The notes under the pieces were generated by a model. It saw only the letters and a program-made list of their open reading frames with translations, had not been told where the DNA came from and did not search any database. The position numbers and the translations under genes are program-made. Below are positions 5,141-9,641 of a stretch of 9,641 bases of DNA, in pieces. Positions within the stretch are counted from its first letter, which is position 1, and the number at the start of each line of letters is the position of its first letter. The stretch comes from Bacteroidota bacterium (GTDB lineage: Bacteria > Bacteroidota > Bacteroidia > Chitinophagales > Chitinophagaceae), in the NCBI GenBank assembly GCA_947462495.1, contig CANHOY010000050.1:1-9641 (forward strand). Direction: 5' to 3'.

Positions 5141-5254
5141 TTCCTTGCGTAAGGAAAACACCCCCTGAATTCGGGTTAAATCGGTTGAATTCGATTTTAC
5201 CAAAAAGTAACTCACTACAAACCAACGCCATCCCGTTAAATCGTGGGTCCTTTT
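5141..5254 (+). repeat. Composite intergenic repeat, copy C (tRNA half missing)
   Basis: AAGGAAAACACCCCCTGAA (from 5151) and TAAATCGGTTG match copy A; GTAACTCACTACAAACCAACG (5207-5226 region) matches the TAACTCATTAAAATTCAACG stretch of copy B; the end GTTAAATCGTGGGTCCTTTT (5235-5254) is the right half of the terminator hairpin. The tRNA 3' half and the left hairpin arm are absent, so this is an internally deleted copy. A 6-bp hairpin TTCCTT-GCGT-AAGGAA (5141-5156) sits at its left edge. The rest of the 5027-5340 gene-free gap holds the inverted repeats at 5050-5102 and a possible -7 element TAACTTTA (5295-5302). Confidence 0.7.
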
Positions 5255-5340
5255 AGTGTCATGAAAACAACATTATAAAACACATTATTTTAAGTAACTT
5301 TATAGTCAAAGATTAAAAATTAATATTCTAAACTTTACTT

Positions 5341-6348
5341 ATGAGTTTTGTCACTTTTGGTGAGATCATGTTGAGGTTAACCCCCTCCGGGCATGCCGGG
5401 AAAATATGGGATGCAAACGAATTTGCAGTAAGCTTCGCAGGCTCAGAATCTAATGTGGCGAGCTCGCTTTCCTTTTTGGGAAACAGGGTTAAGTTTATAA
5501 CGAAATTGCCGCAAAATCACTTGGGTAAATCGGCAATCAGGTCGCTCAATTCGTTTGGCATCGATACAAATTCAATAATCTGTGGAGGGTCACGTATGGG
5601 TGCTTACTTTATTGAAACAGGTTCGTCAATCAGGCCTTCGGAAGTGATATATGACCGGGCAGGATCAGCGATCAGTGAAATTAATGCCGGTGAGTTTAAT
5701 TGGAATGATATCCTGAATGGTTCATCCTGGGTCTTTATTTCAGGAATAACGCCGGCATTGTCTGAGCAATGTGCAAAAGAAACAATATTGTTGGCATCAA
5801 CGGCAAAAAAAATAGGAGTGAAAGTGTGTTTTGACTTTAATTTCAGAAGAGCTTTATGGAAGAATAGAGAAAAGGCAAGAGATATTTTTACTGAAATACT
5901 TCAACACACTGACCTGCTGTGTGGTAACCAAGGAGCAATGTCCGATGTTTATGGAGTTAGTTTTAAGGGCGACACAGAAGCGGAACGCACCGCTGAGGCA
6001 ATGGAATTTACAAATCGGGAATTTCATATTGGGATGCTTGCTTTTACACTCAGGGAGCACGAATCGGCATCCAGGAATATTCTCTCGGCGATGCTGAAAG
6101 TAGAAAATGATTTTTTTTATTCCACTGCTTATTTCGTTGACATCCTTGACAGGTTTGGTACAGGAGATGCCTTTGCTGCAGGGCTTTTACATGCGTTGGA
6201 AAAAAAATGGGATTACGAAAAATCTGTACAATTTGCTGCTGCGGCCTTTGCATTGAAACACACCATCAAAGGCGATCACCATACCAGTAGTGAAAAAGAA
6301 ATAATATCAATAATGGAAGGCAAAACCTTAGGACATGTAATAAGATGA
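5341..6348 (+). CDS. kdgK: 2-keto-3-deoxygluconate kinase (PfkB family)
   Basis: A 335-residue PfkB-family sugar kinase that phosphorylates 2-keto-3-deoxygluconate with ATP to give KDPG, in the cytoplasm. It opens with VTFGEIMLRLTP, has the substrate-binding AGSESNVASSLSFLG (33-47), FDFNFRRALW (164-173), and the C-terminal PfkB signature DRFGTGDAFAAG (270-281), with D276 as the catalytic base. Length is normal. Its stop overlaps the start of the aldolase gene by 4 nt (ATGA), so the two are translationally coupled. The gene is clearly more GC-rich (roughly 43-50% in lines I counted) than the flanking genes (about 25-33%), a sign of different origin. It lies between repeats C and D. A tagatose or other 2-keto sugar-acid kinase is a less likely alternative. 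Confidence 0.9.
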   Translation: MSFVTFGEIMLRLTPSGHAGKIWDANEFAVSFAGSESNVASSLSFLGNRVKFITKLPQNHLGKSAIRSLNSFGIDTNSIICGGSRMGAYFIETGSSIRPSEVIYDRAGSAISEINAGEFNWNDILNGSSWVFISGITPALSEQCAKETILLASTAKKIGVKVCFDFNFRRALWKNREKARDIFTEILQHTDLLCGNQGAMSDVYGVSFKGDTEAERTAEAMEFTNREFHIGMLAFTLREHESASRNILSAMLKVENDFFYSTAYFVDILDRFGTGDAFAAGLLHALEKKWDYEKSVQFAAAAFALKHTIKGDHHTSSEKEIISIMEGKTLGHVIR

Positions 6349-6953
6349 GAAGTGAAATCGTAACCAATATTGAATCGGAAAAAATCATGGCCATAATTCG
6401 GCTGGACGACCAGTTAAAAGTAGCGCCTGTTTTGGAACGTTTAGTTGATGCCGGGATCAATGTACTTGAAATTACAAGTAACACACCAGGTTTTGCGGAA
6501 GAGATATTAAAGGCCCGTGAAAAATTTCCGGCTGCAATAATTGGGGCAGGAACTATAACAAATGCCAGGCTGGCCCAAAAAGCTATTAGTTGTAACGCAC
6601 AATTCCTTGTAACACCCAATACAAATGTTGACATAATTTCTATAGCGCACCAATCGAACATACCGGTCCTCATGGGTGCAATGACACCTTCTGAAATAGC
6701 GGAAGCCGTGGAACATGGCGCTGATTTCATTAAAATATTTCCAGCTGGGGCATTGGGTTTAGACTATTTTAAAGCGCTCCTGGGTCCATTTAATAACGTT
6801 AAATTCATTGCTGTGGGAGATATCAGTCTTAACAATGCATTGGGTTGGTTTAAGGCGGGAGTTGTTGGTATTGGCATTGGAAGCTCACTAACCAACGGCG
6901 ACATGACGGACATCAAAACGTCGGTCACAAATTTATTGACACAGTTAAAATAA
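6345..6953 (+). CDS. eda: KDPG aldolase (2-dehydro-3-deoxy-phosphogluconate aldolase)
   Basis: A 202-residue class I aldolase of the KDPG/KHG family that splits KDPG to pyruvate and glyceraldehyde 3-phosphate. The Schiff-base lysine is K130 in DFIKIFPAGALG (127-138); E42 in LEITSNTPG is the general acid/base; GAGTI (67-71) and GAMTPSEIAEA (111-121) are the other active-site loops; GIGSSL (177-182) ends the barrel. Length is normal. Where E. coli Eda has arginine (EVTLRT), this protein has N46 (EITSNT), a change also common in Bacteroidota relatives that could affect phosphate or substrate preference. Starts inside the last codons of kdgK. Its stop codon abuts repeat D. It might act on KDPGal as well; kinase pairing favours KDPG. 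Confidence 0.9.
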   Translation: MRSEIVTNIESEKIMAIIRLDDQLKVAPVLERLVDAGINVLEITSNTPGFAEEILKAREKFPAAIIGAGTITNARLAQKAISCNAQFLVTPNTNVDIISIAHQSNIPVLMGAMTPSEIAEAVEHGADFIKIFPAGALGLDYFKALLGPFNNVKFIAVGDISLNNALGWFKAGVVGIGIGSSLTNGDMTDIKTSVTNLLTQLK

Positions 6954-6955
6954 TA

Positions 6956-6991
6956 TCCTGAGGTTCCGGTTTCAAATCCCGGTCTCGCTAT
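6956..6991 (+). pseudogene. tRNA-Met-like 3' arm in repeat D
   Basis: TCCTG, AGGTT, CCGGT, TTCAAAT, CCCGG, TCTCGCT, A in canonical order and length. The CAT anticodon is lost; similarity ends 3 nt after the eda stop. One T-stem mismatch (T-C). Not a functional tRNA. Confidence 0.7.
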
Positions 6992-7000
6992 ATCAAAATC

Positions 7001-7028
7001 AAGGACTTACGTTAAATAGTGGGTCCTT
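7001..7028 (+). terminator. Terminator-like hairpin in repeat D
   Basis: AAGGAC (7001-7006) pairs perfectly with GTCCTT (7023-7028) around a 16-nt loop. Followed only by TGTTGTTATT, so a weak T-tract. It could end the kdgK-eda transcript. Confidence 0.45.
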
Positions 7029-7095
7029 TGTTGTTATTGAGTGAAGTTTAGCGTTAGGTTTTGACTTTTACCAATACAATAAATTACATTTAATA

Positions 7096-8820
7096 ATGCA
7101 ATTATTATCCATGACGAATGTATACTCGAAAAATAGTAATCTTTTTTTGTTATTGGTGCTAGTCTACACCATTCCACTATTTAGTTTTAAAAATAAAGAG
7201 ACTACCGATTGTCAATTTCCGATGAAGCAAAACTTAATTAAATATTTAGATAATAATTTATTAAACGATACTAACGTCCTAAAAAATGCTACTCCAAATA
7301 TAATTTTAATACTTGCTGATGATATGGGATATTCTGATTTAGGATGTTATGGTGGGGAAATAAATACACCAAATCTTAATAAACTTGCTGCAAATGGTTT
7401 GAGGTTTTCCCAGTTTTATAACGGGGCAAGATGTTGCCCTACTCGAGCTACATTACTTACTGGATTATATGCTCATCAAACCGGTATTGGTTCTATGGTT
7501 GGTCCATCTCAACCAGGCAGTCCAGGATATGCTGGTGATTTAAATAAAAATTGTATAACAATAGGGGAAGTTTTAAAAAATTCTGGTTATGAAACTTTCA
7601 TGGCTGGTAAATGGCATATTTCACAATCTACAGATACTTCTGATATACACAATTGGCCTTTACAAAGAGGATTTGATAAGTTTTATGGTATCATTACTGG
7701 GGCTGGAAGTTATTATAATCCTGGAACACTTACTTACAATAACACTCCAGCTAAAATTTCAGATGATTATTATTTTACGGATGCTATTTCAGATAGTATG
7801 GCAAGTTTTATAACTAGCCATACTATGAAAAATCCTTTTTTTGGTTATTTAGCTTTTACAGCACCTCACTGGCCCTTGCACGCCCCAGAAAATGATGTAA
7901 AAAAGTATTATGGTAAATTTTCAAATGGGTGGGATACGCTAAGAGAACAAAGGCTTACACGTATGCAAAAAATTGGATTAATTGATTCGGGTGTCAAATT
8001 AAGTGAAAGGGATGTGAATGTGATAGACTGGAATTCGGTGGAAGATAAAAAAAATGAAGAAAGAAAAATGGAAGTGTATGCAGCTATGATAGAGAGAATG
8101 GATATTGGTATCGGAAAAGTTTTACGATCGCTTGAGAATGCTGATCAATTAAATAATACAATAATTATATTTCTTTCTGACAATGGGGCTTGTGCTGAGT
8201 TTTTAGGGAAAGATATGAGTTGGGTAAAGGAATATGGTCCGAGTACCACAAAAGAGGGAAAGAAAGTGATTTATGGCAATGATGCTGGTGTTTTGCCCGG
8301 CGGAGATGATTCATATCAAAGTTATGGCATTGGCTGGGCTAACCTTTCAAATACTCCATTCAAGCTTTACAAGCACTATATTCAAGAAGGGGGAATTGCT
8401 ACTCCTTTAATTATAAATTGGCCAAATGGTATACCAACAAAAATGAATGGTTCCATTTTGACGAACGTTTCTCATATTATCGATATCATGCCAACTTTAA
8501 TCGATTTAACAAGTACGATATATCCCAAAATTTATAATGGTAGTTTAATTTATCCTTTGGAAGGAGAGAGTTTTGCTAAGCTGATAATGGGGGACAATAG
8601 TTGGGAGAAAAAAAAGCCCACCTTCTGGGAGCATGAAAAAAATAGTGGAATGCGTGATGGCGATTGGAAGATTACAAAAATTTTCAATAATGATTGGGAA
8701 TTATTCAATTTAAAAAATGATAGGATAGAACAAAATAACCTCTCTAAAAAATATTCAAAACGGTACAAGTCAATGATTTATAATTGGAATTTATGGGCAA
8801 AAAGAGTATTTGTTAATTAA
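7096..8820 (+). CDS. Exported type I sulfatase (arylsulfatase family)
   Basis: A 574-residue formylglycine-dependent sulfatase that hydrolyses a sulfate ester, probably on a carbohydrate. Residues 15-31 are a hydrophobic export or anchor segment. The domain starts at PNIILILADDMGYSDLG (67-83) with metal ligands D75 and D76; the signature CCPTRATLLTG has C113 in the CxPxR position that must be oxidised to formylglycine, with R117. Further sites are GKWH (171-174), APHWP (257-260, wait for H258), LSDNG (360-364, metal ligands D362 and N363) and TPFKLYKH (420-427). The layout resembles the S1_4-like group common in Bacteroidota. Activity depends on an anSME or FGE enzyme that is not in the window. 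ATG at 7111 is an alternative start. A 75-nt gap separates it from repeat D. Substrate cannot be assigned. Confidence 0.9.
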   Translation: MQLLSMTNVYSKNSNLFLLLVLVYTIPLFSFKNKETTDCQFPMKQNLIKYLDNNLLNDTNVLKNATPNIILILADDMGYSDLGCYGGEINTPNLNKLAANGLRFSQFYNGARCCPTRATLLTGLYAHQTGIGSMVGPSQPGSPGYAGDLNKNCITIGEVLKNSGYETFMAGKWHISQSTDTSDIHNWPLQRGFDKFYGIITGAGSYYNPGTLTYNNTPAKISDDYYFTDAISDSMASFITSHTMKNPFFGYLAFTAPHWPLHAPENDVKKYYGKFSNGWDTLREQRLTRMQKIGLIDSGVKLSERDVNVIDWNSVEDKKNEERKMEVYAAMIERMDIGIGKVLRSLENADQLNNTIIIFLSDNGACAEFLGKDMSWVKEYGPSTTKEGKKVIYGNDAGVLPGGDDSYQSYGIGWANLSNTPFKLYKHYIQEGGIATPLIINWPNGIPTKMNGSILTNVSHIIDIMPTLIDLTSTIYPKIYNGSLIYPLEGESFAKLIMGDNSWEKKKPTFWEHEKNSGMRDGDWKITKIFNNDWELFNLKNDRIEQNNLSKKYSKRYKSMIYNWNLWAKRVFVN

Positions 8821-8996
8821 TTTTATACAAAGTTTTTAAATTATTTCGAATAGATCTGTAAATACAATTGAAAATAGATTACACAAAAATAACTGTTATT
8901 TCATAAGGGTATACAAAATCTTACAAATAGAATTAACTTCGTTATTCAATCTTATGACTTAGTAATTCGTAGCATCAAAAAAATCTAAATATATCC

Positions 8997-9641
8997 ATGC
9001 ATACATTAAAATCATGTATACTTCTTTTTGCTTTTTTATCGCTCTCCTTGTTTTCATTGGGTCAAGATCCTTATAAAATAAGGACTGGGGACCCAAACGG
9101 TATTAATAAGTGGTACATGGGCAGACAAATTGCACAAGTAATGAGTCATTACGGAATAGATTGGCTTGAAAGGGATGAAAGAGAAATGGAAGAAAATACC
9201 TCTTTATTATTAAAAAATTTAGCCGTAAAACCAGGTATGGTTATTGCAGATATAGGAGCGGGTAGTGGCTACCATAGTTCATTACTTTCAAAAATGGTTG
9301 GAATTGGTAAGGTTTTTGCAGTAGACGTTGAGCCAGAAATGATTGCCTACTTAAATGAAAGAATCAAGCAGGAAAAATTATCACGTTTAATACCTGTATT
9401 GAGTGCAGAACAAGAAGTGTCTTTACCAGAAAATACCGTTGATATGATGTTGTTAGTAGACGTATACCATGAATTTGCTTATCCTTATGAAATGGCTTTA
9501 TCGATGCGAGCTGCATTAAAACCTGGCGGTAAATTAGTGCTTGTAGAATTTAGGTCAGAAGATCCAAATGTACCCATTAAAAGCATTCATAAAATGAGTA
9601 AAGCGCAGGCCATTAAAGAATTAAAAGCAGCAGGTTTTGCA
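8997..9641 (+). CDS. Exported class I SAM-dependent methyltransferase, C-terminus cut by right edge
   Basis: The frame opens at ATG 8997 and stays open for 215 codons to the window end. Residues 1-22 are a signal peptide ending in SLG-Q. Then comes YMGRQIAQVMSHYGIDWLERDERE (40-63), a family hallmark seen before the methyltransferase domain in a group of exported proteins of Bacteroidota and Planctomycetota. SAM-binding motif I is IADIGAGSGYHS (83-94), an acidic strand end follows at VFAVDVEPEM (106-115), motif IV-like LLVDVYHEF is at 152-160, and LKPGGKLVLVEF is at 174-185. The gap before it (8821-8996) holds no gene or clear promoter. The substrate is unknown, and SAM supply outside the cytoplasm is a puzzle. 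The annotation start is supported by the signal peptide. Confidence 0.85.
   Translation, partial: MHTLKSCILLFAFLSLSLFSLGQDPYKIRTGDPNGINKWYMGRQIAQVMSHYGIDWLERDEREMEENTSLLLKNLAVKPGMVIADIGAGSGYHSSLLSKMVGIGKVFAVDVEPEMIAYLNERIKQEKLSRLIPVLSAEQEVSLPENTVDMMLLVDVYHEFAYPYEMALSMRAALKPGGKLVLVEFRSEDPNVPIKSIHKMSKAQAIKELKAAGFA

Larger units (their letters stand above)
6954..7030 (+). repeat. Composite tRNA-Met-derived intergenic repeat, copy D (5' block missing)
   Basis: Begins directly after the eda stop codon with the anticodon-stem side of the tRNA half, followed by the spacer ATCAAAATC and the hairpin region AAGGACTTACGTTAAATAGTGGGTCCTTTG, nearly identical to copies A and B (positions 7001-7030). The GTGAGGAAAAC block is absent, so eda has been joined to the element at or next to the tRNA anticodon loop. 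Confidence 0.75.

Noticed and set aside
6266..6730. 154-codon minus-strand open frame across the kdgK-eda junction
   Set aside because: It lies opposite two clearly recognised, translationally coupled enzymes; the open frame follows from their codon use.
283..7030. CRISPR-like spaced repeats
   Set aside because: Only four degenerate copies, spaced kilobases apart with genes between them, and no cas genes.

Overview
The window looks like a low-GC chromosome segment of a member of the Bacteroidota. Reasons: promoters fit the TAnnTTTG -7 consensus of that phylum, Shine-Dalgarno sequences are weak or absent, and the gene families (DUF6132, CarboxypepD_reg-like secreted protein, S1 sulfatase, YgaP-like DUF2892) are typical of it. 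I cannot place it below phylum. No integrase, transposase, CRISPR array, rRNA or intact tRNA is visible.

Layout. (1) 1-210, minus: N-terminus of a secreted protein running off the left edge. (2) 552-3432: a thiol/sulfur redox island. A Crp/Fnr-type regulator (2124-2756) sits between a leftward operon (two stand-alone rhodaneses, a DUF6132 protein and a YgaP-like membrane hairpin) and a rightward pair (a CX4C membrane protein and thioredoxin); a four-helix membrane protein lies at 552-965. Three promoters in this island carry a TGAT-N4-ATCA-like palindrome centred 29.5 bp upstream of the -7 element, which suggests one local regulon. (3) 3719-5026: a secreted CarboxypepD_reg-like protein. (4) 5341-6953: kdgK-eda, the kinase and aldolase that turn 2-keto-3-deoxygluconate into pyruvate and glyceraldehyde 3-phosphate; visibly more GC-rich than its surroundings. 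(5) 7096-8820: exported sulfatase. (6) 8997-9641: exported class I SAM methyltransferase, cut by the right edge.

The most interesting structure is what lies between these modules. At 283-436, 3438-3628, 5141-5254 and 6954-7030 there are four related, same-orientation copies of a composite intergenic repeat. Its complete form has a structured 5' block (GTGAGGAAAACACCCC...GTGAAAACATAAC), then a 3' half of a tRNA-Met beginning exactly at the CAT anticodon, then a hairpin (AAGGAC...GTCCTT) that resembles a tRNA terminator. tRNA 3' halves starting in the anticodon loop are the usual identity block left by tyrosine-recombinase integration. The copies separate functionally unrelated and compositionally different gene modules, so my leading hypothesis is a tandem array of gene modules joined at tRNA-Met-derived attachment sites, or alternatively a tRNA-derived dispersed repeat family.

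Functionally, sulfatase plus the KDG branch would fit use of sulfated or uronate-containing polysaccharides, but the linking genes (lyases, SusC/D, isomerases) are not in the window, so this is inference only.
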